From positions 1-38,752 of the forward strand of contig JBEVJC010000031.1 in the NCBI GenBank assembly GCA_040510375.1: 38,752 nt of DNA, written 5' to 3'. Of this stretch, positions 1-9,086 are shown in pieces (position 1 is the first letter of the stretch; every line of letters begins with the position of its first letter). The notes below the pieces were generated by a model. The model saw only the letters and a list, made by a program, of their open reading frames with translations. It ran no database searches and was not told the DNA's origin. The translations under genes and the position numbers were made by a program. This DNA is from JBEVJC01 sp040510375. GTDB taxonomy: Bacteria > Bacteroidota > Bacteroidia > Chitinophagales > Chitinophagaceae.

Positions 1-224
1 AGGTGCTCATCCAGCTGAAGGGTATGGCACTTGCTGTGGGATACAGCTTCGTGGTTTCCTTTGTCATCTTCAAAGTCATTAATCTGATTATGCCAATGCG
101 TGTAACAGCTGAAGAAGAAGTGGAAGGCCTCGATGTTTCACAACATAACGAGAATTATACACAGGGAACATTATTGGTCCACAACAGCAACGGCATTCTC
201 GAAGAACAGCCTGCTGTAAAATAA
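1..224 (+). CDS. amt: Ammonium transporter Amt, C-terminal end (partial)
   Basis: Only the last 73 codons are present; the gene enters the window from the left and the first full codon is at position 3. The visible part has a final membrane segment (GYSFVVSFVIFKVINLI) followed by a cytoplasmic tail with EEEVEGLDVSQHNE, which closely resembles the acidic EEEVEGLD tail of AmtB-family ammonium channels. The tail is where GlnK/PII proteins bind in this family. The porin gene follows on the same strand after 110 bp. Family assignment is by recall of the tail motif and is fairly secure. Confidence 0.85.
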   Translation, partial: VLIQLKGMALAVGYSFVVSFVIFKVINLIMPMRVTAEEEVEGLDVSQHNENYTQGTLLVHNSNGILEEQPAVK

Positions 225-268
225 ATCATTATTCTTTTGGCTAACTACTTATTAAACCAATAGAAAAA

Positions 269-316
269 GGCACATAGGTCGGTAAAACTTCTCGCAAAAG
301 TTTTACTTGCTGTGCC
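269..316 (+). promoter_or_regulatory. Two-tier hairpin in the leader of the porin gene
   Basis: An outer stem GGCACA (269-274)/TGTGCC (311-316) encloses an inner perfect 9-bp stem GTAAAACTT (282-290)/AAGTTTTAC (298-306) with a 7-nt loop. It ends about 18 nt before the porin start. No T-run follows, so it is not an obvious intrinsic terminator for amt; it could be a 5' UTR structure that controls or stabilises the porin mRNA. Function is inference. Confidence 0.5.
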
Positions 317-334
317 CTTTCCTTAACATCTAAA

Positions 335-1426
335 ATGTTTACAATGTTACGAAAAAAAATCGTAGCTGCCCTGGCAGCTCCTGCCCTGATCTTTGTGTTA
401 AGTAACCGGGTCTCCGCCCAGGACACCACCGTAGTGGAATCCACTCCAGCCCTGACTATCTCCGGATCAGTTGACGCTTATTACAAATATGATTTTGCAA
501 AAACAGCCGGTAATTCCTTCACCAGTTTTACCCAGACGCAGAACACATTTGCGCTCGGTATGGCCAGTGTAAAATTTGCACATACCGGTGAAAAAGTAAG
601 CCTCGTGGCTGACCTTGGTTTTGGTCCAAGGGCGAAAGATTTCGCATACACAGACGACGGAATTACCCAGGCGATCAAACAATTTTATGTGAGTTATTCA
701 CCTGCTGATTTCGTAACGTTTACCATGGGTACATGGGGAACACATGTGGGTTATGAAGTACTCGATCCCCAGTTGAACCGGAACTACAGCATGTCATACA
801 TGTTCACTAACGGACCATTCTCCCATACCGGAGTGAAAGCACAGTTTACACAAGGCAGGAGTGGACTGATGGTTGGTATCTCCAACGCGACTGACTTCCG
901 TGTTACACCTCCGGACCAGATCAACCGGAAATTCTTTATCGGACAATACTCCGTTGCTTTTGATAACGTGAGTGCCTACCTGAACTTCGTATCAGGAAAG
1001 GCTCCGGATTCTTCCAAGTCTTCCCAGATCGATGCCGTTGTACTGGCTAAAGTAAGTGACCTGTTCAGCATTGGTGCGAACGGAACCTATGCAGGGGTGA
1101 AGGCATGGGATGGTGTTAAAAACGTGGACAGCAAGGGCTGGTATGGTGCTGCCCTTTACCTGAACCTGGACCCAAAACCATGGTTTGGTGTTACCCTCCG
1201 CGGTGAATATTTCAACGACGATCATCAGTTAAAAGTATTCAGCGGCAGGCCAACAGGTGGTAGCATTTTCGCCACTACCTTATCGGCCCAGTTCAAAAAA
1301 GGCGGATTCATTTTCATTCCCGAATTCAGGCTTGATAACGGAAGCGAGGATATCTTCCTTAACAAAGATGGTGGCGCTACCAAAACCGCCGCAAACGTAC
1401 TGTTCGCAGCGATCTACTCATTTTGA
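335..1426 (+). CDS. Outer-membrane beta-barrel porin
   Basis: 363 aa. There is a clear N-terminal signal peptide (MLRKKIVAALAAPALIFVLSNRVSAQ, cleavage likely before or near QD). The rest is alternating polar/aromatic strands typical of a barrel, ending in ...AAIYSF with a C-terminal Phe, the usual assembly signal of outer-membrane proteins. It resembles porins commonly found beside ammonium transporters in Bacteroidota (inference from memory). Two ATGs at 335 and 344 are possible starts; the second gives a more standard signal peptide. A hairpin lies in the leader and a strong terminator follows. Confidence 0.8.
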   Translation: MFTMLRKKIVAALAAPALIFVLSNRVSAQDTTVVESTPALTISGSVDAYYKYDFAKTAGNSFTSFTQTQNTFALGMASVKFAHTGEKVSLVADLGFGPRAKDFAYTDDGITQAIKQFYVSYSPADFVTFTMGTWGTHVGYEVLDPQLNRNYSMSYMFTNGPFSHTGVKAQFTQGRSGLMVGISNATDFRVTPPDQINRKFFIGQYSVAFDNVSAYLNFVSGKAPDSSKSSQIDAVVLAKVSDLFSIGANGTYAGVKAWDGVKNVDSKGWYGAALYLNLDPKPWFGVTLRGEYFNDDHQLKVFSGRPTGGSIFATTLSAQFKKGGFIFIPEFRLDNGSEDIFLNKDGGATKTAANVLFAAIYSF

Positions 1427-1448
1427 TTCCAGATGTTTATAGAAAATG

Positions 1449-1477
1449 GGGTGCCTCAGTCAGGGGCACCCTTTTTT
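1449..1477 (+). terminator. Rho-independent terminator after the porin
   Basis: Perfect 7-bp stem GGGTGCC (1449-1455)/GGCACCC (1465-1471), 9-nt loop, then TTTTTT (1472-1477). It sits about 20 bp after the porin stop codon. Confidence 0.85.
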
Positions 1478-1558
1478 GATTAATTATATTATCGTCTCCC
1501 CTTATCTTTACCTCTCTGCTCGCCGATTCCATCGGATAAACCAAACCGGACCAATAGT

Positions 1559-2365
1559 ATGTTACTGTTAACCAGGGGCACGTTTTACGGTGATACCAAT
1601 AAGACCAACTCCCTGGAGGGAATCACCCTGACGGATACCGTTTATACCCACGATAAAGTGGACTGGCACCATCATGAAAATGCCTATTTCACCTTTATCC
1701 TCGAGGGAGCAGTAATTGAAGGGAACAAAAAGGAAACGTACACCTGCACACCCGGCACCCTGTTATACCATAACTGGCAGGAACCCCATTATAATATTAA
1801 ACCCGCAGGATTCACCCGTGGCTTTCATCTGGAGATTGACAAGGACTGGCGTTGGTTGCCCGATATGTCCGACCCAGGTCTACAGGGAAGTCTGAATATT
1901 ACTGACCCCGATATTAAATTACTGATGTACCGGATCTTCAGGGAACAAAAGATCGGTGATTTACAAATGGCGACAGCCGTGGATGCCCTGGCGCTGGAAG
2001 TCCTGGCACGGCTGACTGACAGTAAGGGTCACCGCAAGTATAATAAACCCAAATGGGTGGATCAGCTTAATCAGCTCCTGCATGACCAGCTTGCAGAAAA
2101 ACTGACACTTGATTATTTATCGCAGGCAATCGACCTGCACCCATCGCATTTGTCGCGCGACTTTTCAAAATATTTCAACTGCACACTCGGCGAATACATG
2201 AGAAAACTAAAGGTTGAAAAAGCCCTTTCCCTTATGTCTATGCCAAAATCTTTCACCGAAATCGCCTATGAATGTGGCTTTTTTGACCAAAGCCATTTTA
2301 CCCGGTGTTGTCGCGAGATAACCGGACTGAGTCCGTCCCAACACCGGAAACTCCTCGTTAAATAA
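1559..2365 (+). CDS. AraC-family transcriptional regulator
   Basis: 268 aa. The N-terminal part (about 30-110) looks like a cupin-type ligand domain (DWHHHENAYFTFILEGA, then PGTLLYHNWQEPHYN). The C-terminal ~100 residues form the paired helix-turn-helix of AraC proteins: LTLDYLSQAIDLHPSHLSRDF and then FTEIAYECGFFDQSHFTRC..EITGLSPSQHR. The effector is unknown. The next gene on the same strand, a secreted serine hydrolase, starts 72 bp later and could be a target, but it has a plausible promoter of its own. Confidence 0.9.
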   Translation: MLLLTRGTFYGDTNKTNSLEGITLTDTVYTHDKVDWHHHENAYFTFILEGAVIEGNKKETYTCTPGTLLYHNWQEPHYNIKPAGFTRGFHLEIDKDWRWLPDMSDPGLQGSLNITDPDIKLLMYRIFREQKIGDLQMATAVDALALEVLARLTDSKGHRKYNKPKWVDQLNQLLHDQLAEKLTLDYLSQAIDLHPSHLSRDFSKYFNCTLGEYMRKLKVEKALSLMSMPKSFTEIAYECGFFDQSHFTRCCREITGLSPSQHRKLLVK

Positions 2366-2410
2366 TTTCCCGACGTTAATCCTATACAATTTTTAACCGG
2401 TCCGGCACAC

Positions 2411-2418
2411 TATGTTTG
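2411..2418 (+). promoter_or_regulatory. Bacteroidota-type -7 box for the serine hydrolase
   Basis: TATGTTTG fits the TAnnTTTG -7 consensus and lies 19 bp before the ATG at 2438. A good -33 TTG is not obvious; only a T-rich stretch is seen near 2390-2394. Confidence 0.4.
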
Positions 2419-2437
2419 TCTCCTCGCTAAAATAATT

Positions 2438-3559
2438 ATGATAATGAAGAGAATATTTTTGTTCCTGCTAATTACCGTAAATAACACTGGTTTATTTGCA
2501 CAAAACGCTGATTTACAGAAAACCGAGGCATCACAAATCAGCATCCAGCCAATTGCTGCAAATAGTGGATGGGAGATTTCTACATTTCAACCCGACGGGA
2601 AACAGATCGAACGATTAAAAACGGATATACTGACAGATACCCTGAAGTTTATAACCAGCGTTGTAGTAATCAGGGATGGCAAACTGTTGCTGGAAGAATA
2701 TTTCAACGGGGCAAACCGGAATACTTTACATAATACCCGTTCAGCAACCAAGTCACTCACTTCTACCCTGATGGGCATTGCCATCGGGCAGGGGTTAATC
2801 ACAGATGAGAAAATGACACTCGACAAGTTCTATGACCTGAAACAATTTGAAAATTACCGGAAAGAAAAAGACAGTATTAAAATATCCGACCTCCTTACCA
2901 TGAGTTCCCCCTTTAATGGCTCTGATTCACGGAGCGACTCGCCCGGAAATGAGGAGAACATGTATCCGACCGATAACTGGGTAAAGTTTGCGCTTGATCT
3001 ACCCATCGACAGCACTAAAATCAATAACCATCGCTGGGACTATTTCACGGCCGGAGTGGTGGTGTTGGGTGATATATTGAACCGCACTGTCCCCGGAGGC
3101 CTTGAACGATATGCAGACGAGAAATTATTCAAACCACTCGGCATAAAAAACTATCAATGGCAGTACACGCCACAAAAGGTAGCAAACACTGCAGGAGGCA
3201 TGCAGATGACTTCCCTGGATTATGCAAAATATGCGCAACTCTATAAAAACAATGGCTGGTGGAATGGTAAAAAAATAATATCAGACGACTGGATAAAAAA
3301 AACATTCACCCGTCAGCTCCCCATTCCCCGAAGGAATAACCAGTATTATTCTTACCTGTTCTGGAATAAAACATATACACTGAACGAAAAAAACTACGAA
3401 ACCTTTTACTGTGCCGGTAACGGAGGAAATCAATTCATCATCTTCAAAGATCTTCCCCTGGTCATCATCATCACATCAAAGGCCTATAATAAACCATACG
3501 CCCATGCCCAGGCCGACAGGATCGTCGGGGAATATTTGCTGCCGGCAATATTAAAATGA
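2438..3559 (+). CDS. Secreted serine hydrolase, class C beta-lactamase family
   Basis: 373 aa with signal peptide (MKRIFLFLLITVNNTGLFAQ). The nucleophile motif SxxK is seen as S-A-T-K in HNTRSATKSLTSTLMG, and a Tyr motif is likely in WDYFTAG. Family members are DD-peptidases, esterases or beta-lactamases, so the substrate cannot be stated. A second gene at 19863-20915 has the same layout (LHDTRSSFKSITSLLAGIAID), so these are paralogues. ATGs at 2438 and 2444 are both possible starts. Confidence 0.85.
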   Translation: MIMKRIFLFLLITVNNTGLFAQNADLQKTEASQISIQPIAANSGWEISTFQPDGKQIERLKTDILTDTLKFITSVVVIRDGKLLLEEYFNGANRNTLHNTRSATKSLTSTLMGIAIGQGLITDEKMTLDKFYDLKQFENYRKEKDSIKISDLLTMSSPFNGSDSRSDSPGNEENMYPTDNWVKFALDLPIDSTKINNHRWDYFTAGVVVLGDILNRTVPGGLERYADEKLFKPLGIKNYQWQYTPQKVANTAGGMQMTSLDYAKYAQLYKNNGWWNGKKIISDDWIKKTFTRQLPIPRRNNQYYSYLFWNKTYTLNEKNYETFYCAGNGGNQFIIFKDLPLVIIITSKAYNKPYAHAQADRIVGEYLLPAILK

Positions 3560-3723
3560 AGGAAATTCTTGACCGATTAAAAAAATAGAAGCTTGCTTAA
3601 CCGATTAAAATAAAAGAAGATTGCTCAAACGATAAAACGCTGAAACAACACATCACTAACCCCAACACACCCTTTATCAACTGCGACAAAGGAACTCAAA
3701 ACCTCCCGCTGTAGAAAAGCGAA

Positions 3724-3824
3724 TCAAACCGGAACGACCCGGCCTAAGCGGCAGTGGTCAGCGGAGATCACTAATAAACGACTGTTGATGGCCCTGCCGG
3801 TTCCAGCCGGGTCGACCGGTTTGA
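3724..3824. repeat. Long inverted repeat between convergent genes
   Basis: The arms TCAAACCGGAACGACCCGGC (3724-3743) and GCCGGGTCGACCGGTTTGA (3806-3824) are complementary apart from a one-base bulge and one mismatch, with about 62 nt between. It lies between the ends of the serine hydrolase (+) and ppc (-). It could be a bidirectional transcript-end structure or a small palindromic element; there is no T-run. It does not share sequence with the 130-bp repeats on the right. The rest of 3560-3842 shows no gene. Confidence 0.6.
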
Positions 3825-3842
3825 GAAGCGCATCACAAAAAA

Positions 3843-6422
3843 CTAAGCAGAGTTCCTTCCAGCATTGATAATCCCGAAAGAGCACCTCATAACCAATTTC
3901 TCATAAACCTCTTTAATCGGCGTCTGCACCAATTGTTCTTCAAACTCCCTGATCTTCGTCAACGCATACTGTTGAATTGTCAGCAAGGGCAGTACAATCC
4001 TTTCCCTCATCTGGATCGACAACTGTTCCACAGGGTATGCAGCCATCAGTTCATGATGCCCGGTAAGTTTACCCAGATATTGCTTTGTCAGGTTATACTC
4101 ATCAAAGATCATATGCCAGAGTTCGCCAAAATTTTTATGCTTACTTAAATAAGCCGTCAGCGGGAAAAATGATTTCATCATCGCCATCTCGCAGTTATCC
4201 ATCAATGTGCGGAAGAACAATGAATCTTTATAAAATTGCTGGAGTCTTGGCAATTTGCCTTCCTGGTCGGCCTTCTGCAAAGCCGTCCCGACACCATAAA
4301 ATCCAGTTACATTCTGTTTAAGCTGACTCCAGGAACCCGCAAAAGGTATCGCCCTCAGGTCTTTCAGTGATAGCCCAGAAGCGCCGCCCCGCTTGGCCGG
4401 ACGGCTACCGATATTTGTTTCGCTGTAAAAACGGAGCGGACTTGCATGCAGCAGGTAATCTGCCAGGTAGGGATGATCCCGTAATCCCTTATATAATTCA
4501 AACCCCGTCTGCGATAATTCCAGTAACAACTTCTCTTCGGTCGGGTCGAGCGTTTCTTCCTGCGTAGCAAACAACTGGTTGATCAGTCCTGCATTCATCA
4601 GTTGTTCCATATTGTATTTGGCAGAATCCACCGTTCCGAAATTGGAACTGATAGTCTGTCCCTGGATGGTCAGCTGGATCTCTTCATTGGAAATATCCTT
4701 ACCCATCGATGCATAAAACTTATGTGTTTTACCGCCGCCCCTGGAGGGAGGTCCACCCCTGCCATCAAAAAAGATCACATCAATACCATACTCCTTTGAA
4801 ATAGCAGTCAGTTCCTTCTTTGCTTTATAAATTCCCCAGTTAGCCATCAGGTAACCACCATCCTTGGTTCCATCGGAAAATCCAACCATGATGGTCTGCC
4901 GGTCCTTCCTGCGTTTCAGATGTTCGCGATAAACAGGATAGCTGTATAATTCCCGCATAATATCCCTCGCCTTTTCCAGGTCGGTGATGGTTTCAAACAG
5001 GGGAACGATATCGATACTGAGTTCTTCTTTTTTCCATCCTGCCAGTTGGAACAAGCCGAACACTTCAATTGCGTTCAGGGCGCTGTTGCATTGGCTGATC
5101 ACGTAGCGGTTACAACCATCCTCTCCATTCACCTGCTGGATATGTTTTATTCCTCCAATCACTTTTAATGTATCCTGTTGAACGGGATCTTCCAGTACAT
5201 CCGGACTCACTGTTGTATCGATAGCAAACAGGACCTCTATCTTCTGATCATCTTTCAGATCGGCATAACCCGCCGGTAATACTTTGCCTGATTCGGCGAT
5301 CGCGTTTAACGCTTTTCCGTGGACCGTGCTTTCCTGGCGTACATCCAGCGATGCGAAATAAAGTCCGAACAATTCGATCTTGTTGATCACATTGTTGACC
5401 ATATGGAGAAACAGACCATTGTGTTTGTATACGATGGTTTGTTTCACACCATCAAGGATTTTTAACAGATCGGCCTTGGTGATTTCCATTTTATTTCCCG
5501 GAACAAATATGCTATCGTATAATTTCTGTTCCAGATCCAGCAGTACGGTATCGACACCGGTAAATGTCAACCTTCGGCGTAAACGGCGTACATCAAAATA
5601 ATAACATTTAAGGATGCTTGCGCGCAGGGCTTCGGCCACCTGCTGGGTGATTTCGGCCGTTACAAAAGGGTTACCATCGCGGTCGCCGCCCGGCCAGAAT
5701 CCCATCCGGATAATCGGGTTATTATCACTCACAGCTTCGGGGAACTGTGTGCGGATAGCCGAAAGGATTTGTCCCGACGCATTATAAAATACATTTTCCA
5801 AAAACCAGATCAGGCTGACGGCCTCATCAAACGGTGTTGGTTTATGTTTTTGCAGGAAGGGTGTCTTGCCCAGTTGCTGCAGGTATGAATTGATAAGACT
5901 TGAATTATTTTCTTTCAGTGCTTTGGAAAGATCATTGATGATGCCAAGAACGGAACCCGGATAAAACTGGGTGGGGTGGGCAGTCAGCACCAGGCGGATG
6001 GAAAAATCCTTCAGTTTCTCCGCCAGTTGTTCTTCTTTATTTTCCCGGATAATTTCCGATTCCAGGTGTTTGAGTGTGCCCACTCCGTTAAGATCATTTA
6101 CCTGGTTAAACGATGCGTCTTCCAGTGCATCGAACAATACCACCTGGCGTTCCACATACTGGACAAACCGGAAAAGAAGATCGGTCTTCTCTTTTTCGTT
6201 GGTCAGTGTGGTTTGTTTGGTAATAAATTCATCGATGATCCGGATCGGACTCAGGTTCTTTTTATACCCTTCCTCGCAGTTGCTCGACAGGAGCGACAAC
6301 AGGATTCCCGTCTTCTCGATCCGATGGAAGGGAAGCGAAGTAAAAAGACTGTTATAAAGCTGAAAGCGGATTCCGACCTCTTCCCGGAACTGCTGCAATG
6401 ACCTGTTGGTTTGGGCGTCCAT
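3843..6422 (-). CDS. ppc: Phosphoenolpyruvate carboxylase
   Basis: 859 aa. Converts PEP and bicarbonate to oxaloacetate, an anaplerotic reaction feeding the TCA cycle. Visible landmarks in order: catalytic His motif VLTAHPTQFYPGS near residue 150, GFWPGGDRDGNPFVT near 243, GFSDGTKDGGYLMANW with the lysine loop, FFDGRGGPPSRGGG with the catalytic Arg/Gly loop, RPAKRGG, AIPFAGSWSQ, and a C-terminal end GIINAGRNSA in place of the usual RNTG. Length is near that of bacterial PEPC. It is transcribed alone; 228 bp of non-coding DNA separate it from the broken pseudouridine synthase gene upstream. Confidence 0.95.
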   Translation of the reverse strand: MDAQTNRSLQQFREEVGIRFQLYNSLFTSLPFHRIEKTGILLSLLSSNCEEGYKKNLSPIRIIDEFITKQTTLTNEKEKTDLLFRFVQYVERQVVLFDALEDASFNQVNDLNGVGTLKHLESEIIRENKEEQLAEKLKDFSIRLVLTAHPTQFYPGSVLGIINDLSKALKENNSSLINSYLQQLGKTPFLQKHKPTPFDEAVSLIWFLENVFYNASGQILSAIRTQFPEAVSDNNPIIRMGFWPGGDRDGNPFVTAEITQQVAEALRASILKCYYFDVRRLRRRLTFTGVDTVLLDLEQKLYDSIFVPGNKMEITKADLLKILDGVKQTIVYKHNGLFLHMVNNVINKIELFGLYFASLDVRQESTVHGKALNAIAESGKVLPAGYADLKDDQKIEVLFAIDTTVSPDVLEDPVQQDTLKVIGGIKHIQQVNGEDGCNRYVISQCNSALNAIEVFGLFQLAGWKKEELSIDIVPLFETITDLEKARDIMRELYSYPVYREHLKRRKDRQTIMVGFSDGTKDGGYLMANWGIYKAKKELTAISKEYGIDVIFFDGRGGPPSRGGGKTHKFYASMGKDISNEEIQLTIQGQTISSNFGTVDSAKYNMEQLMNAGLINQLFATQEETLDPTEEKLLLELSQTGFELYKGLRDHPYLADYLLHASPLRFYSETNIGSRPAKRGGASGLSLKDLRAIPFAGSWSQLKQNVTGFYGVGTALQKADQEGKLPRLQQFYKDSLFFRTLMDNCEMAMMKSFFPLTAYLSKHKNFGELWHMIFDEYNLTKQYLGKLTGHHELMAAYPVEQLSIQMRERIVLPLLTIQQYALTKIREFEEQLVQTPIKEVYEKLVMRCSFGIINAGRNSA

Positions 6423-6650
6423 TAAACTTGAAAATTAGAAATTAAATCGATGAGAGGCAAGCAGTTGGCAGAAGCCCAAATTAATTCATTTTGTGGAACG
6501 GGACAAAGAAATCTCGGGGCAAAAAAACTTTACAGTGGATGCATTCGGTACCCCGAACCGTCTTTTCAGTTACTGAGATTCATTGGTCCCACTTCTCGGC
6601 GATGCATTTCCTGGGGACGACTTTTATCAAGTAGGATCAGGGCTGACTTC

Positions 6651-7429
6651 TCAGGAATTTACGCCCGCCAGCATATGTGCCAGGATCGGCGCACATTTCT
6701 CCTGGCAGCAGGGATAAAAATGCCGGTGTTTCCATTGTTCTGATTTTGGGGAGAGCCCCCACCAGAACTCAGTAAGGGCGATGGGTTCGAAACCTGCTGA
6801 AAAGCATATTGCAGCAGTTTGGGACCGGCGCATTCACCGGCGCCGCTCGGAGGATTTTTATACCCGGCTGCGGAGAAGATCTCGCGAAGACTTCGCTGTT
6901 CGCCTTTTTTATTTCGGAAATGGTAATGATCAAACAGTTGTTGTTGCAGGTTGGTGGAATGTTGTCTCCGCTGTTGTTTCAACTGGCGGATCAACGATTC
7001 ATTACCCGTTGGCGCCAAAATTTTTAACTCGGCATTAATCCGTCCCAGCTCGCGCATACCGCCATTGAGAAAACTGTCTTCGGCAAGGCTGTCGAAAACA
7101 GGTGGTACAAATCCTTTATGATGATTCCGTCCGCCCATTTTACCGGAGAACGCCTGCAGGTATCCATAGTTTGACAACTGGTCCTTTACCACCAGTACGC
7201 CGAACATCTTCCCGATAACCTTTCCGGAAACACCTTCATTCAATCCGAAGTTATGGTCAGGAGTGATTAACTCAGAAAGGTAACTTTCAAGTTTACCCGC
7301 CGCCAGAACGGCCAGCGGGTGCGGGTTTGAGCCGACCATTAATGAAAAGGTGGAAGGAACAGGTTCCTGGATCCCGAGGGTATCCAGTGGAAAAAAAAGA
7401 GGGTCGACTTCCGTGGTGATCTGTTTCAA
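6651..7429 (-). pseudogene. Broken RluA-type pseudouridine synthase (frameshifted, catalytic domain missing)
   Basis: The frame from 7429 reads as the N-terminal half of a Bacteroidota RluA-family pseudouridine synthase (HPLAVLAAGKLESYL, GKMFGVLVVKD, GYLQAFSGKMGG, FVPPVFDSL, AGECAGPKLLQYAFQQ). Near 6793 the family match moves to another frame (GFEPIALTEFWWGLSPKS...KCAPILAHMLAG) and stops at 6651-6653. Adding one G in the GG at 6792-6793 would join the two. Even then the catalytic synthase domain that normally follows is absent, and 6423-6650 holds no trace of it. So this is a truncated gene, not only a sequencing slip. Members modify uridines in rRNA or tRNA. Confidence 0.8.
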
Positions 7430-7438
7430 GGCACAAAG

Positions 7439-8044
7439 TTACTGTTGTAACGCTGCCTGGCTTGATTTGTATTTATAAAATCTTCCGGGGCGAAGATACC
7501 TGACACCCTTGCTTGTCTGGAATCTTGGAAGGATTTCCTTACCATTATCATCGATTATCTGGAAATGCAAATGAGGGAATGCAGTATAACCCGTGTTACC
7601 CGAAGAACCGATTAGCTGGTTTTTCTTCACCATCTCCCCCATCTTGACAAACACTCCATTTTTTTCAAGATGCCAGTAATGGGCAGTACTCCCGTCGTTG
7701 TGACGAATAATAATATGATTCCCGTCGCCCATAAATTCGTCTTTCAATCCCCCGCGATCACTATCCTGCTTTGTTGCGATAACGATTCCATCGCGTGCCG
7801 CACAGATTTTAGAACCCTTCTTCATCTTGAAGTCGAACGATAATTCATCTCGATGGCTCATTTTGCTATTGGCTCCCTGGATGAACAAAAAACGCCTGGA
7901 CTTTTCATAAGGAAGCGCATATACATAACTCGTATCGGATTCAATACGGCCATGTTTCCGGTCCATGATTTCCTGATCAGTCAACTGCGCTGAAACATTC
8001 AAGCTCCACGCCAACTGGATAACAATACTCAATGTTTTAATCAT
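7439..8044 (-). CDS. M23-family (LytM-like) metallopeptidase, secreted
   Basis: About 201 aa from the ATG at 8044, chosen over the upstream start at 8086 because it gives a clean signal peptide (MIKTLSIVIQLAWSLNVSAQ). The M23 core is visible: SHRDELSFDF (first zinc ligands), AARDGIVIATKQDS, GDGNHIIIRHNDGSTAHYWHL, and the final HLHF motif. M23 enzymes usually cut peptide cross-links of peptidoglycan. It ends 9 bp before the start of the broken RluA gene downstream, so the two may have been cotranscribed. Confidence 0.85.
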   Translation of the reverse strand: MIKTLSIVIQLAWSLNVSAQLTDQEIMDRKHGRIESDTSYVYALPYEKSRRFLFIQGANSKMSHRDELSFDFKMKKGSKICAARDGIVIATKQDSDRGGLKDEFMGDGNHIIIRHNDGSTAHYWHLEKNGVFVKMGEMVKKNQLIGSSGNTGYTAFPHLHFQIIDDNGKEILPRFQTSKGVRYLRPGRFYKYKSSQAALQQ

Positions 8045-8117
8045 TGGGAAGACAGTTAGAGTTTTTATATAAACAATACCTGACATGCCAACGCTGCAAA
8101 CCCGTTATTGTCAGACT

Positions 8118-8558
8118 TTATTGTTCCAGCGACGCCGGACTAACCATTGCGGCAATCGTAATAATTACGCTGAGCACGATTACCAGTCCGATCAGACCAA
8201 CCCCAACTGCACGCCAGTTTGAAAATACTGGTCCACCCCTGCTGATATGGTCATTAATAAGTGGTCCCTGGTAGTTCCGTGTAAGGATATGTGCAATAAA
8301 TGTATAAAGCAAAGGGATAACAAAACTGGGAATTCTTTCAATGCCCGGAATAAATATCCCGGCGGCAAAAATACCGAGGGTAACGGCAACTGAAATTACC
8401 CAGGTAATGGCGACTTTCCCTGGCTGGCCAAGCCTTTTGAAGTTGTCTGCTATCAGGTAACCCGCTACCAGCGGCCCTCCTACGAATGTGCCAATTGCCA
8501 CCGACTGGTCACGATAAATCTCTGTCACTGGTTTTTCGGTGAAAATATCATCCTCCAT
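8118..8558 (-). CDS. Small multi-pass membrane protein, unknown
   Basis: 146 aa with about four hydrophobic segments (roughly 20-40, 50-68, 78-95, 118-140) after an acidic N-terminus (MEDDIFTEKPVTEIYRD). No enzyme motif seen and family not recognised. It lies just upstream of the M23 peptidase on the same strand. Confidence 0.65.
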   Translation of the reverse strand: MEDDIFTEKPVTEIYRDQSVAIGTFVGGPLVAGYLIADNFKRLGQPGKVAITWVISVAVTLGIFAAGIFIPGIERIPSFVIPLLYTFIAHILTRNYQGPLINDHISRGGPVFSNWRAVGVGLIGLVIVLSVIITIAAMVSPASLEQ

Positions 8559-8760
8559 AATCTACACTTTCGCACAAATATATCCCCAACACGCGGCTAT
8601 TCCAATTCTCCACCATTTCGGGAGTGGCACGATCGGCCTGGTCAAAATACAAATGATTTATAATCTCCAGTCCGCAGTATGAATAAATCCCATGGGTCCG
8701 AAGTCAGTCGTAGCGCATCATCGAGATCTATTGCCAGAGTTCGGCCCTGGGATTTAATCG

Positions 8761-8967
8761 TTAAACTATAGGTTTCATTGCCACATCATCCAATAAAAGT
8801 CCTTTCTCAGTATCCAAATACATTATTCCCTTTCGGCAAAATTCAATGTGGGATAACAAGAGCCCAGAAATTGAATCGTAAACTGACATGGGTTCAAACA
8901 AATAAATTGGGGTACCATATAAGTAGGTTCTTCCATGATGGTTACCCTCTGCATCCCAATTTAAATA
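8761..8967 (-). pseudogene. Possible gene remnant (C-terminal fragment)
   Basis: The 528-bp gap 8559-9086 has no full gene, but one minus frame is open for about 68 codons between a TGA at 8968-8970 and a TAA at 8761-8763. It reads like protein (WDAEGNHHGRTYLYGTPIY, ending LLLDDVAMKPIV). There is no good start codon near its beginning, so it may be the tail of a deleted gene. The family is not recognised; a chance open frame is possible. The remainder of the gap shows nothing. Confidence 0.3.
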
Positions 8968-9086
8968 TCATAATCTACTTTTCAGCAGCTTGAAGTAACC
9001 GGAGCTGTCAAAAAGAGTCTAAAGCGAAACACGAATAAAAAATACCAAATTTATTTCGGGATGGCTGCATAACCATAGTCAATAAG

